Of a stretch of DNA of 35,923 nt, positions 1 to 9,025 are shown piece after piece. The notes under the pieces are model-generated. The model was not told where the DNA came from. It searched no databases and was given only the letters and a program-made list of their open reading frames with translations. Position 1 is the first letter of the stretch, and each line of letters begins with the position of its first letter. The translations under genes and the position numbers were made by a program. The stretch is from Candidatus Meridianibacter frigidus (lineage in GTDB: Bacteria; Vulcanimicrobiota; Vulcanimicrobiia; Vulcanimicrobiales; Vulcanimicrobiaceae), in NCBI GenBank assembly GCA_003243975.1, contig QHBJ01000019.1, forward strand, positions 1-35,923. The letters run 5' to 3'.

Positions 1-1
1 C

Positions 2-31
2 AAAAAACCGGCGCCACCTCTAGGTCGGCCG
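2..31 (-). terminator. Putative Rho-independent terminator of the macroglobulin gene
   Basis: Read on the minus strand, 14 bases after the macroglobulin stop codon, a GC-rich imperfect hairpin (CGGCC...GCGCCG outer arm with one bulge, ACC/GGT inner arm, TAGA loop) is followed by G and then six T residues. This is the expected form of an intrinsic terminator. The stem has one mismatch and one bulge, so its strength is uncertain. Confidence 0.5.
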
Positions 32-44
32 CTGCCCTGCCGAC

Positions 45-3000
45 TTACTGTGTAATCGTCAATAACGATGCTGCCGTGCGCGCAAACTCTTCGGGTGCAT
101 ACTGCAAGTGGGCTTCGGCGCCCGGCCACCGGAAGCGGCCCGGCGTTACGGAACGCACCAAGTAGTGGAACTGGTAAAGGCCCGCACCCAAATGGTCGGC
201 AAATGCGACGATCCGGTCTTTGTAAATGGTTTGGTAATCGATTTCCCAACTGTCGCCGGGTGTTTGAACGGTGGGAACCGATGTTGCAAACGCACTGTCC
301 ACTGCTTCCAAGCCGGATGGAAGAGGGTCGGTGATTAGCACGTGGTCCACCGGGTGGTCGGCGATGAGTTCGATCTCAACGTCGTAAACCGCTCCGGCCG
401 AGAGCGTCGCGCCCGCGGCGTGCGATAGGCCGGCCGTCACTAAGACCGGGGCTTCATTTGCGGCGCGCACCATTCGCGTGACGCGCAGCCCGTTTAGCAT
501 TCCGGGGGCATCCACCGGCAGCTTATAGCTGTACACAAGACTGTAACGCAGCGTGCCGGTCCCGGTTTTCTGCAATTTGAGCGTAGGGTTCTTCTGCAAG
601 GCCGAACCGGTAAGCATAAACCGCTTGGACGGATCCCTATAGCCCGTAAACTTCCCTTGAGCGAGGATGGTCGAGCCCGCGGTCGCGCTTGCTGTGAAGT
701 TCGGGTTTCGTGGCTGAGACCGCGCATAGTCCGCAAGGGCCGTTACGCGCTGTGCCGCATCGTACGTGTCCGCAAATGAACAGGCGCAGTGATCAACGCC
801 CAGCGTGCGGACTACATTGTCGGTTAAGTCAGCGGGTGCGTGAGCGGCCACCAAGAGCCGCAGCATCTGCGCTTGGGCGGCACTCTTGGAATCGAACCAG
901 GCAATTTCGTACGGTTCGTTTACCGCCGCGTTGCGCGCGGTCAGATACAGATCCTGCTGCAGAGATTTTGCCAGGGCTGCGCCCTGCGATTGCCAGGCGG
1001 GAAGCGCGAGGAGGTAGCGCGCCAGGCGTGCCTGCCAAGAAATACCGAAGTGGTCGCGCGCCGCGTAGATATCGGCGACGTGTTCGCTGCGAACCTCTCC
1101 CAGCTCCGCGAGGGCCATGAGCGCGTTCAAGCGCAGCGTCGCCTTGCAATCTTGGGAACTGCACCATAGGTTGCGCGCCGGATTCTGCAGTGTCGCCTGA
1201 AGATACGTTTTCAAGTGCGAGCGAACTGCAGCGTCATCCGGAAAACCGGCGGCGGACGCTCGTGCGAGCGCCAGACCTGCGTAGGCGCTCAAGATGGGAT
1301 CCGATTTTCCGTTTGGCCAGCCGGCGATTCCGCCATCTGGCTGTTGCAACTTACGAATGACGGCATGATCCGAACGAATCTCGGCGCCCAGATCGGCCTT
1401 TACCATTTGCCCGTAGAGCGCGCTCAAGGACTTGAGGGCAGCAGCAATCATCATGCGGCTGGCCGCCGGTTCTAGAAAATCGCCAGTTTCTTCTTGGAAT
1501 GCGCGCCGCGCCGGTGCAACTATCTGGGGCATGACGGAGCTGCCCAGCCACAGTTCTAACGCATCCCCCGAAGAGATTCCTTGGACCGGCAGACTCGCTG
1601 AGCCATCGGTGGCTCCGCTGAGTGCGACGGTTTCACTTATGCCGGTGTTGCGCAGCTCAAACGGCAATGAAAATGCATCGCTAAAGGCATCTAGGCGCGT
1701 TCCAAAGCGCACCGTGGCTGCATTGCCGTTGGATAACGCGATCATTGGATAACGGTATGCGGAGCTGCCCGAACCGATTGTCTGCGAACTCTGCAGAGTG
1801 TTGCGTTCGCCGTTTTGGTCGAACTGCAGCGCGCCCCCGAGCGCACCGTCGATGGATCCGGCTCCGGCCCTCCCGGTGGTATTCGTAAGCGCAACGCCGC
1901 CTTGGAAACGGTCGCCGCTGCGCGCAAACTGTGGGAGCAACGGATTGGCCAACAGCGGCTTGGTCGAAACGAACGTGTCGTCAGCGGTTCCGAAGTGGAA
2001 GTCGTCGCCCGAGCTACCTGCTGCCACCGCCATAACGCGCCAAGTCGTGACGTCATCCGGCAGTTTAAACTGCACCGACGCGTTGCCCACCGAATCGGCA
2101 CTCAGTGTTCCATTGTAGTACGCGAGCGGCAGAAACTGCGTGCGCACGCGCGTGCTCCCCGCCCCTTGCATGAATCCGCCGCCGAAACCGAAGCCCTTGG
2201 CGATCGGCGAAGCCAGCCGCGAGAGCACGACCTTCGGCCGGTTGTCGGAAATGCGCACAGAGATCGGTTGGTCGGCGTATACGGTTTTAACAAGGTCGGG
2301 TAGCCGGTATCCGGTGAGCTGCAAGATGGCATCGTTCACCACCATGACTACTAAGCGTCCGGAAACCGGATGATCCTTCGAATCGCGCACCGACAGTCTG
2401 ACCGTCTGCTCGTCACCCGGTTGCAACCGAGCGTGCAGCGGCGTAATGCCAACTTTCAGATACTTGTCGTCGAGGTTCACGTTGAAACCGACCAAGCCGA
2501 TGCGAACCAGGCTGTCCAGCGCTCCCGGCGCAACCTTCCCCAAAGGCTTCCCGCGTCGCACGAGGATGGCATGTACCGCGGCATTGGGTAGCATCTCTTT
2601 GGTGATCCGGAAACTTGCTCGTGGAGCCCCGCCGATAACATGCAGCAAGGTCTTATAGAGCGTGCGCTCTCGAACGACGCTCAGGTAGAGATCAGCTTGC
2701 GGATACGGCGATTGCACCAGCACGGTTGCCCGGTCCCCGGTCCGGTAGCGCGTTTTGTCCAGCTCCACGTTGAGCTGATCTTTATTTTGGCTGCCCCACC
2801 CCACCGGTTGCGGCCCGGCAATCCAAATTTGGGTGTCGGTCTCATCCGCGTCGTTCTTGATATCCGCGAAAGTTGCGCGGATTCGGTATACGCCCGCTTT
2901 CGACGCTTTGAGCGCTGCCGTTTGCGCAGTTGCGGCCGACGTTAGGTTTCGGCTGTCGACCGTCGTGTACTTGACGCTATTGCGTGCGTTCTCGCCCCCT

Positions 3001-5702
3001 TCAATGATCTGCGTAGCGCTTCCGAAATCCATCGATTGCAATTCCAAATGAACGGGACGCCCGCTTTGCACTTTTCCGGTTGGATCGGTGACGATGACTC
3101 CGACGGGAACCGGCTCCCCGGCACCTCCGACGAAATCATTCTTCAGACCGATTACGGCGTCGCCGGGCGTGGCGGTAAACGTCTGCGTGTCCGCCACGGA
3201 CAGGTTCGACTGATCGGTGACCTCGGCGCTAACTTGGTAGCTCATCGGAAACGGAAGATCGGCGGCCACCGGGATGTCTTGTGTGGCGTTGCCGTTTTGA
3301 TCGAGCGTCGCTGTGTGCTGCAAGACGTCGGCCGGCACCGCCGGCGCTTCTTCGGGCCAAAACCACTGGCGCCCGAACTGAAATGCGTCCCAACCCTGAG
3401 GCGTGAGCGCAACCTGCGAGCGCGTGACCGTAAAACGAACGTTCGCGCCGGCGAGCGTGGAGCCGAAAAGGTACGAACTCTTCGCTTGCGCGCGAATGTC
3501 CTGGCCGCTCGTAGCAGTGTGATGATCTAAACTCAACACAACTTTGAAGTTCGGGGGCTTAAACTCAGCGACTCGAAAGTATCCGCTTATCGTATTGCCC
3601 CCGGAACCCGTAGCCGCCACCGTGTAATCACCGAGCGGCTGATTCTTCTTGAGCGTTAGCCGAATCGGAAAGAAACCGAATGCGTCGGCCTTCTGCATGC
3701 CCAGATCGGTAGCCATTCCGTTGGCGTCCTTGAGCGTTACGTGGTAACTAGCGTTTCGGTCGGCTTTCAGCGCGCCGTTCTGCAAATAGTAAGCAACCGC
3801 GGTAAGGGCTACGGATTCCCCGGGCTGATAGAGCTGCCGGTCGGAGAAGATCGTCCCGCGCGACTCGGGCTTTCCATTGCTCCACCCCAGATACAACCCG
3901 TACCCATATCCCGAGTCATCGCTCAGCCGGGTATAGGCCCAATCGCCTGCCGTGCGTGCCACTACGAGCAACGTCGGCGCAATGTCCGGCCCTTGCGCGC
4001 TGCCGGCCGAGCAGCGCTGGATGTCCAAGCCCGAAAGTTCTGCGAACCCATCGGCTGAAGTCCGCCTGCTCGCGCACGGCGTCGCGCTCTTCGCGCGAAA
4101 GACGTCAACCGTAGCGCCGGAAACGGGGGCACCGTCCGAAAGCCGTTGCACGGCCACTGCAGCGTTCTGCGGAAACCACTGCGCATTGACTCCGAGATTC
4201 GTGAGCTGAACGGTTCCAAAGTACTGTGCGGTACGCACGCGCGCTTTGCCATTCTCATCGGTGTACGCATTCGTGCGGGCCTGGACGCCGTAGGCAAGAA
4301 CGCCGGCGCTTGCGCCGAGTTGCGCGCGAACCGGAACGGCAATCGAACCCACTTGGTTATGTGCTAGTCTGACGGGAATGCCGGGCCACGATGAAGCTGC
4401 GGGCACGAGCGCGCTGGTATCGGCGTAATCGGTATCGATAGCGGCCAGCTCCTGCGGATTGAGGCGCCGATAGGCGGCTTGATAGCGCGAATTGGGCAAA
4501 TTCACTGCGGAGTATTCGAGCGCGATGTTGTTGCTGGACGCGAAGATATTTGTGCCCGACGGCGACCAGAAGTCGGGGGCTAGATCACCGGTTGTAAAGG
4601 TCGCGCTCTTGGCGCTCCCGAGCGACTGTCCGAACTTGTCCTTAAGGGTCGTCGCGACCGTAACTGTATACGAATGGTTTGGGCTGAGCTGAAACGGGTT
4701 GAGCGTGACGGTTTGGTCGCCGTCGCTTAGGCTGAAAAGCCGCGAAGGGTCGGAAACTTGCGGCGCTACCGTGATGGCGCCCTGTGCACTCGCGGCATCC
4801 AGCCCGTTATTGAAAGTGAGCTGCGGAGCGCCGTTGACGAAGCGGCCCGAATTTCCCGTACTATCGGGCGCGCCGGTGGTCTGTAATCCCGTGAACTGCA
4901 GGGGCCCGTAGGTCTGGATCGTTCCGGAGTACGCGCGTTCGCTCGGCAGGTTTCCCTCACTCGGCTGAACGCCCGATGCGACGGCAACCCGGTAGGTTAC
5001 CCCGTGGTCGAGCGCCTGCGTGGGTTTGATTGTATAGACGAAACTCCGCAACGAGGGATCGAAGCTTTCCGCGGCTCCCGAACCCGGCGCTGGAGTGGCA
5101 TCTTTGTCCAATTGTGCGGTTGCTCCAACGCTCGAATGCGAGCTATCCTTCGGAACGAACGTAACGTGTGACCCAAGAGAGTCGGGATCGGCTGCCACGT
5201 TTGCGGTGAACTTTAGCGCGGGGTTGACGTCCACGGGGCCGCTATCGTTGTAGGCGTCGTCGTTGCCGGGCAGATTCGCGAAGTGCAGCGCTTCGGTGCG
5301 AAACGTCCACGCGAACTCGCGATCCAAGCGCGAGTTCGCTACGTCCGCGAGCCCGGCATCCACGCTAATCCGAATGCGGGTGGCTTTGGGAAGCGCCCGA
5401 TCGGCCTGAAAGCCAACCATGCGTGGCGTGAGAAAGCGAAAGTGTCCGGGCACCGCCGGCGCAATGTGAAAAGACGCGAGCTTCGCCGCCTCGTCCGCGC
5501 TCTCCAGACGCTCCAGCGCGATCAGCGGGTTCTTGAAGATAATGCGGATCTGCGCGAGCGTCGTGGCGGCCGATTTTGGCGAGTAATCCGTAATCTGGGC
5601 CGGCAGGCCCGGCGCGGGAAGGCCGCTTACCGCTTCTAAATGTGGCGATTGCGGGCTACATGCCGCCAGCGCGCATCCAAAGAGCAGCATGGCTCGCTTC
5701 AT
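45..5702 (-). CDS. Alpha-2-macroglobulin family lipoprotein lacking the thioester
   Basis: Bacterial alpha-2-macroglobulin of the YfhM/YfaS type, 1885 aa, the usual size for this family. It is thought to guard the periplasm against foreign proteases and is often linked to PBP1C. I start it at the second Met (5702), giving a lipoprotein signal MKRAMLLFGCALAAC with lipobox Cys15, rather than 12 codons upstream. The macroglobulin repeat motif SDRQLYQPGESV lies near the middle. Towards the C-terminus the thioester-domain helices are recognisable (PDGGIAGWPNG), but the place of the CxEQ thioester reads GDFLEPAAS: Cys is Phe1409 and Gln is Pro1412. The fold is kept but covalent trapping of proteases is not possible, as in YfaS-like thioester-free members. 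Its start codon is 14 bp from the divergent pbpC start, supporting a functional pairing. The family call is firm; the role is from family knowledge. Confidence 0.93.
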   Translation of the reverse strand: MKRAMLLFGCALAACSPQSPHLEAVSGLPAPGLPAQITDYSPKSAATTLAQIRIIFKNPLIALERLESADEAAKLASFHIAPAVPGHFRFLTPRMVGFQADRALPKATRIRISVDAGLADVANSRLDREFAWTFRTEALHFANLPGNDDAYNDSGPVDVNPALKFTANVAADPDSLGSHVTFVPKDSSHSSVGATAQLDKDATPAPGSGAAESFDPSLRSFVYTIKPTQALDHGVTYRVAVASGVQPSEGNLPSERAYSGTIQTYGPLQFTGLQTTGAPDSTGNSGRFVNGAPQLTFNNGLDAASAQGAITVAPQVSDPSRLFSLSDGDQTVTLNPFQLSPNHSYTVTVATTLKDKFGQSLGSAKSATFTTGDLAPDFWSPSGTNIFASSNNIALEYSAVNLPNSRYQAAYRRLNPQELAAIDTDYADTSALVPAASSWPGIPVRLAHNQVGSIAVPVRAQLGASAGVLAYGVQARTNAYTDENGKARVRTAQYFGTVQLTNLGVNAQWFPQNAAVAVQRLSDGAPVSGATVDVFRAKSATPCASRRTSADGFAELSGLDIQRCSAGSAQGPDIAPTLLVVARTAGDWAYTRLSDDSGYGYGLYLGWSNGKPESRGTIFSDRQLYQPGESVALTAVAYYLQNGALKADRNASYHVTLKDANGMATDLGMQKADAFGFFPIRLTLKKNQPLGDYTVAATGSGGNTISGYFRVAEFKPPNFKVVLSLDHHTATSGQDIRAQAKSSYLFGSTLAGANVRFTVTRSQVALTPQGWDAFQFGRQWFWPEEAPAVPADVLQHTATLDQNGNATQDIPVAADLPFPMSYQVSAEVTDQSNLSVADTQTFTATPGDAVIGLKNDFVGGAGEPVPVGVIVTDPTGKVQSGRPVHLELQSMDFGSATQIIEGGENARNSVKYTTVDSRNLTSAATAQTAALKASKAGVYRIRATFADIKNDADETDTQIWIAGPQPVGWGSQNKDQLNVELDKTRYRTGDRATVLVQSPYPQADLYLSVVRERTLYKTLLHVIGGAPRASFRITKEMLPNAAVHAILVRRGKPLGKVAPGALDSLVRIGLVGFNVNLDDKYLKVGITPLHARLQPGDEQTVRLSVRDSKDHPVSGRLVVMVVNDAILQLTGYRLPDLVKTVYADQPISVRISDNRPKVVLSRLASPIAKGFGFGGGFMQGAGSTRVRTQFLPLAYYNGTLSADSVGNASVQFKLPDDVTTWRVMAVAAGSSGDDFHFGTADDTFVSTKPLLANPLLPQFARSGDRFQGGVALTNTTGRAGAGSIDGALGGALQFDQNGERNTLQSSQTIGSGSSAYRYPMIALSNGNAATVRFGTRLDAFSDAFSLPFELRNTGISETVALSGATDGSASLPVQGISSGDALELWLGSSVMPQIVAPARRAFQEETGDFLEPAASRMMIAAALKSLSALYGQMVKADLGAEIRSDHAVIRKLQQPDGGIAGWPNGKSDPILSAYAGLALARASAAGFPDDAAVRSHLKTYLQATLQNPARNLWCSSQDCKATLRLNALMALAELGEVRSEHVADIYAARDHFGISWQARLARYLLALPAWQSQGAALAKSLQQDLYLTARNAAVNEPYEIAWFDSKSAAQAQMLRLLVAAHAPADLTDNVVRTLGVDHCACSFADTYDAAQRVTALADYARSQPRNPNFTASATAGSTILAQGKFTGYRDPSKRFMLTGSALQKNPTLKLQKTGTGTLRYSLVYSYKLPVDAPGMLNGLRVTRMVRAANEAPVLVTAGLSHAAGATLSAGAVYDVEIELIADHPVDHVLITDPLPSGLEAVDSAFATSVPTVQTPGDSWEIDYQTIYKDRIVAFADHLGAGLYQFHYLVRSVTPGRFRWPGAEAHLQYAPEEFARTAASLLTITQ

Positions 5703-5716
5703 GGACTGCGAATTCC

Positions 5717-7981
5717 ATGCACGTGCGCAAAAATCCACTGCGCTCGACCATTATCGCTGTGCTCGCTGCGGCTGCGGTCGGTACGCTGTGGCAGCATGTG
5801 TTCGCGTTGCGGTTGGATGAGCCGGGATCATCGCCATCGGCGGTCGTCTTCACCGACCGCAACGGCTTGCCGTTAGGAACATTGTTGCCTACAAACCGCG
5901 AAGACCGGGCGCCCGTACCTTGGGCGGAGGTTTCGCCCCATTTCATCGCCGCCATCGTCGCCGCTGAAGATCACCGTTTTTTCGATCATCGCGGCGTCGA
6001 CGGGCTGGCCGCCGCGCGTGCCATTCGCGATGCCGCGCTGACAGGGAGCCTACGCAGCGGCGCTTCGACGATTACCATGCAGGTTGCACGTCTTCGCTAT
6101 CACATCCCCAGCACTTGGCACGGCAAACTGCGCGAAGCCTGGCTGGCTCTCCGTCTCGAAGCCGGCAATTCGAAACAGCGTATCCTTGCCGCCTATATCA
6201 ATGACATGCCGATGGGCGGCAACATCCGGGGAGTGCAGGCCGCCTCGCTGCGGTACTTTGGCACGCCGGCTGCGGATTTGGACCTCGCGCAGGCCACCCT
6301 CCTAGCGGCGATTCCGAACGATCCGACACGTTTGAACCCGCGGCGCAACCTTCCCGCGCTTCGTATGCGGCAAGCCTACGTCTTGCACCGGATGGCGCTT
6401 GCGGGCGCCATTTCCTCGGGCGATGAGAACACTGCGCGGCGAGAACCGCTCACCATACTGCCGCCGGCACAAAGTGTAATGTGGGCGCCGCATTTTTTGG
6501 AATGGCTCGCCCCGCAGCTCGATGGACGAACTGCGGTCGTGCAAACCACCATTGACCGGCCGCTGCAAGATTTCGTGCAAACCGAAATTCGGGTGGTCCT
6601 GGCTCAACTGGCCTCGCGCAACGTGCACGATGCCGCTGCGCTGGTTGTCGACAATGCGACCGGAGGCGTCCTTGCGTACGCGGGTTCGCCGGATTTTGCG
6701 GAATCCCGATCCGGGCAAAACGATGGCGTCCAGGCGTTGCGCCAACCGGGGTCGGCACTCAAACCATTCATGTATGAGTTGGCGTTAGAGCGCGGAGCGA
6801 TCGCTCCCAACACCATCTTAGCCGATGTGCCGACGACGTATGCGGTCGGCGCGGGCCAACTTTACCAGCCGGCGGATTACTCCAACTCCTATGCGGGACC
6901 GGTGCGCGTTCGCGCGGCGCTGGCGAACTCGCTAAACGTTCCGGCCGTGCGCGTGCTCTCGCGAGTGGGAGTTGAACATTTCCTGCACCGCTTGCGCGAA
7001 TTGGGCTTCCTGCATTTGCGACACCAGGCCGGCTATTACGGGCTGGGTCTAACGCTGGGTGGCGGCGAGGTCAGTCTGTGGGAGCTCGTGCAGGGCTACC
7101 TCGCCATGGCGCGCGCGGGACGAATGCTGCCCCTGCGCGTGCGAAAGGATCGCGGCGTGGAAAGCTCCGCCGAGGTCGGTTCGGGAAATTTATGGACGCT
7201 GGTGACCGACATGCTGTCCGATTCGAGCGCACGGGCGGCTTCCTTCGGCGTCGGATCGATCTTGGACTTACCATTCGATGCTGCCGTCAAGACGGGAACC
7301 TCTTCCGACTTTCGTGATACGTGGACCGTCGGTTTTTCGTCACGGTATACGGTTGGGGTTTGGGTCGGAAACTTCAACGGGCAGCCGATGCGGCACGTCT
7401 CCGGCGTCAGCGGGGCGGGTCCGCTTTGGAACCGCATCATGCTGCATTTGCATGAAGCGCGCGATCCGGAGCGTTTCCGCGCGCCCGAAGGAATGGTCCG
7501 CCGTTCGATTTGCGCGACGACCGGATGGAAGCCGGCGCACGACTGCCTCGCACGCGTCGAGGAGTATCTCTATGCGGGCCAGCTTGGGGAGTACGAACGC
7601 CCGCATCGCGTGACGCTGTCCAGAGAGTATGACGAGTGGCTTGCGGCGCAAGGCGGAGCGGCGCGCTCGCCAGCGCAGGCGCGAATCTTGTTTCCGCACG
7701 ATCACGATGTGTTTGCGCTCAACGTCGCACCTGCGGCCGACCTCGCGGTAGCTGCGCCGCAAGCACTGCTCTTCACCGCGCAACTCGCCCCAAATGTGCC
7801 GGTGCGCTGGACGCTCAACGGAGCGGTTCTCGCTGTGGGCGCCGTTTCGAAAATCCAATGGCCTCTGCGCACCGGTCACTGGCATTTGGCGCTGGACGGA
7901 TCAGGAATTCACGATGCTTTGGAGTTCACCGTGCTGAGGACGCGGCCGGTAACGCCGCGCGGATTTACGTTCTTGCGCTAA
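5717..7981 (+). CDS. pbpC: Penicillin-binding protein 1C
   Basis: Bifunctional class A PBP of the 1C type, 754 aa. A short N-terminal segment (residues about 8-25) is the membrane anchor. The GT51 glycosyltransferase domain follows, with catalytic Glu84 in AAEDHRFFDHRGVD, then GASTITMQVARL, KLREAWLALRLE and a KQRILAAYIND motif. The transpeptidase domain has SALK (Ser346/Lys349), an SLN motif in ANSLNVPAV and KTGT (Lys525). The last 90 residues resemble the PBP1C-specific C-terminal domain (WTLNG, GHWHLALDG). It polymerises and possibly crosslinks peptidoglycan at the inner membrane. I chose the ATG at 5717 because it precedes the anchor; an earlier in-frame ATG would run into the macroglobulin gene. 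No clear Shine-Dalgarno is visible. Its 3' end overlaps the convergent msrB by 17 bp. Confidence 0.95.
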   Translation: MHVRKNPLRSTIIAVLAAAAVGTLWQHVFALRLDEPGSSPSAVVFTDRNGLPLGTLLPTNREDRAPVPWAEVSPHFIAAIVAAEDHRFFDHRGVDGLAAARAIRDAALTGSLRSGASTITMQVARLRYHIPSTWHGKLREAWLALRLEAGNSKQRILAAYINDMPMGGNIRGVQAASLRYFGTPAADLDLAQATLLAAIPNDPTRLNPRRNLPALRMRQAYVLHRMALAGAISSGDENTARREPLTILPPAQSVMWAPHFLEWLAPQLDGRTAVVQTTIDRPLQDFVQTEIRVVLAQLASRNVHDAAALVVDNATGGVLAYAGSPDFAESRSGQNDGVQALRQPGSALKPFMYELALERGAIAPNTILADVPTTYAVGAGQLYQPADYSNSYAGPVRVRAALANSLNVPAVRVLSRVGVEHFLHRLRELGFLHLRHQAGYYGLGLTLGGGEVSLWELVQGYLAMARAGRMLPLRVRKDRGVESSAEVGSGNLWTLVTDMLSDSSARAASFGVGSILDLPFDAAVKTGTSSDFRDTWTVGFSSRYTVGVWVGNFNGQPMRHVSGVSGAGPLWNRIMLHLHEARDPERFRAPEGMVRRSICATTGWKPAHDCLARVEEYLYAGQLGEYERPHRVTLSREYDEWLAAQGGAARSPAQARILFPHDHDVFALNVAPAADLAVAAPQALLFTAQLAPNVPVRWTLNGAVLAVGAVSKIQWPLRTGHWHLALDGSGIHDALEFTVLRTRPVTPRGFTFLR

Positions 7982-8474
7982 TCTTACCGGCATGGAACTG
8001 AAGCGCCAGGCCATTCATGCAATAGCGTAAGCCGGTCGGCGGCGGGCCATCATTGAAGAGGTGGCCCAAGTGTCCGCCGCAGCGGCGGCAGTGCACTTCA
8101 GTGCGCACGTCGCCCAGCGATGCATCCGTCTGCGTCTGCACTGCATTGCGCAGCGGCGCATAGAACGACGGCCAACCCGTTCCGCTCTCGAACTTGGTTT
8201 TAGAAGAAAAGAGTGCCAGGTCGCAGCCCGCGCAAACGTAGATGCCCGCGCGGTGCTCGTATTCCAACGGCGAGCTCCAGGGCGCTTCGGTATCTTGCCG
8301 GCGAAGAACGGCGTAGCGTTTCGCACCCAGACGAGCCAGCCATTGCGCGTCGGTATATTGCACTCCAAAACGGCCTGTGCTCGCGCGCGAAGCGCCGCAT
8401 CCCGCCAGTCCGAGGGCGGCGAACCCTCCGAAAGCCGCGAGCGCGGCGCGCCGGCTTACACGGTGATGTGGCAC
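7965..8474 (-). CDS. msrB: Peptide-methionine (R)-S-oxide reductase, Tat-exported lipoprotein form
   Basis: MsrB, 169 aa, reduces the R-sulfoxide of protein methionines. The N-terminus has a twin-arginine signal (RR at 8-9 followed by a hydrophobic stretch) ending in a lipobox, LAGC with Cys26. This predicts export by Tat and anchoring to a membrane rather than a cytosolic enzyme. The two zinc-binding CxxC pairs are present (Cys81/Cys84 and Cys129/Cys132), and the catalytic cysteine is Cys152 in RYCMNG (RYCIN in most relatives). Its start overlaps the end of msrA by 19 bp, so the two are translated from one message, msrA first. The 3' end overlaps pbpC on the other strand. An exported MsrB next to a non-exported MsrA is slightly odd: the pair would act in different compartments unless MsrA is also delivered. 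Confidence 0.95.
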   Translation of the reverse strand: MPHHRVSRRAALAAFGGFAALGLAGCGASRASTGRFGVQYTDAQWLARLGAKRYAVLRRQDTEAPWSSPLEYEHRAGIYVCAGCDLALFSSKTKFESGTGWPSFYAPLRNAVQTQTDASLGDVRTEVHCRRCGGHLGHLFNDGPPPTGLRYCMNGLALQFHAGKISART

Positions 8475-8938
8475 GATACGCCGTTTTTCTCAAAGTAACG
8501 CTGGTGATAGTCTTCGGCCGGATGAAACTGCGGCGCAGCTTCGATCTGCGTCACAACGGGGCGCCCGCCGTGCGCGCCGGTGGTTTCCAGGCGCGCCTTC
8601 GAGGCTGAGGCCTGGGCTTGTTGCTCGGGAGTGTGATAGAAGATCACCGAACGGTATTGCGTACCGGTGTCTGGCCCCTGGCGGTTAAGCGTCGTCGGGT
8701 CGTGCATGCGCCAAAAGAGATCCAGCAGGGCATCGTATGAAACGCGCGCAGGATCGTAGCGGACTTGAACCACTTCGGCATGGCCGGTGCGATCGGTGCA
8801 GACATCGCGGTAGGTAGGCTGCAGCGTGGAGCCGCCCATGTATCCCGCGGTCGCATCGATTACCCCGGGCAGTTGCCGGAAGGCCGCTTCGACGCCCCAG
8901 AAACAGCCCGCGCCGAAGGTGGCCAGTTCTTCATTCAT
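8456..8938 (-). CDS. msrA: Peptide-methionine (S)-S-oxide reductase
   Basis: MsrA, about 160 aa from the preferred start, reduces the S-sulfoxide of methionine. The catalytic motif GAGCFWG (Cys12) sits near the N-terminus. Other family landmarks visible are DATAGYMGG, the [12 protein letters not shown] segment, GTQYRSVIF and the final YHQRYFEKN. An ATG two codons upstream (8944) touches the AGAGG Shine-Dalgarno directly, whereas the ATG at 8938 has a 6-base gap, so I take 8938 as the start. No signal peptide is visible, in contrast with its operon partner msrB. The promoter must lie in the roughly 80 bp between this gene and the end of the insertion element, so the element may have replaced its original upstream region. 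Confidence 0.95.
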   Translation of the reverse strand: MNEELATFGAGCFWGVEAAFRQLPGVIDATAGYMGGSTLQPTYRDVCTDRTGHAEVVQVRYDPARVSYDALLDLFWRMHDPTTLNRQGPDTGTQYRSVIFYHTPEQQAQASASKARLETTGAHGGRPVVTQIEAAPQFHPAEDYHQRYFEKNGVSCHITV

Positions 8939-8944
8939 TGTCAT

Positions 8945-8949
8945 CCTCT
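8945..8949 (-). promoter_or_regulatory. Ribosome binding site deciding the msrA start
   Basis: AGAGG read on the minus strand. It directly abuts the ATG at 8944, leaving no room for initiation there, and lies six bases from the ATG at 8938, a normal spacing. It therefore favours the shorter MsrA. Confidence 0.65.
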
Positions 8950-9025
8950 AAGGAACGCCCGGAGCCATGATATGGATGCACCGTTGTAAAATGAATGGAC
9001 GTATTCCAAGCATTTTTTCCTGTTT

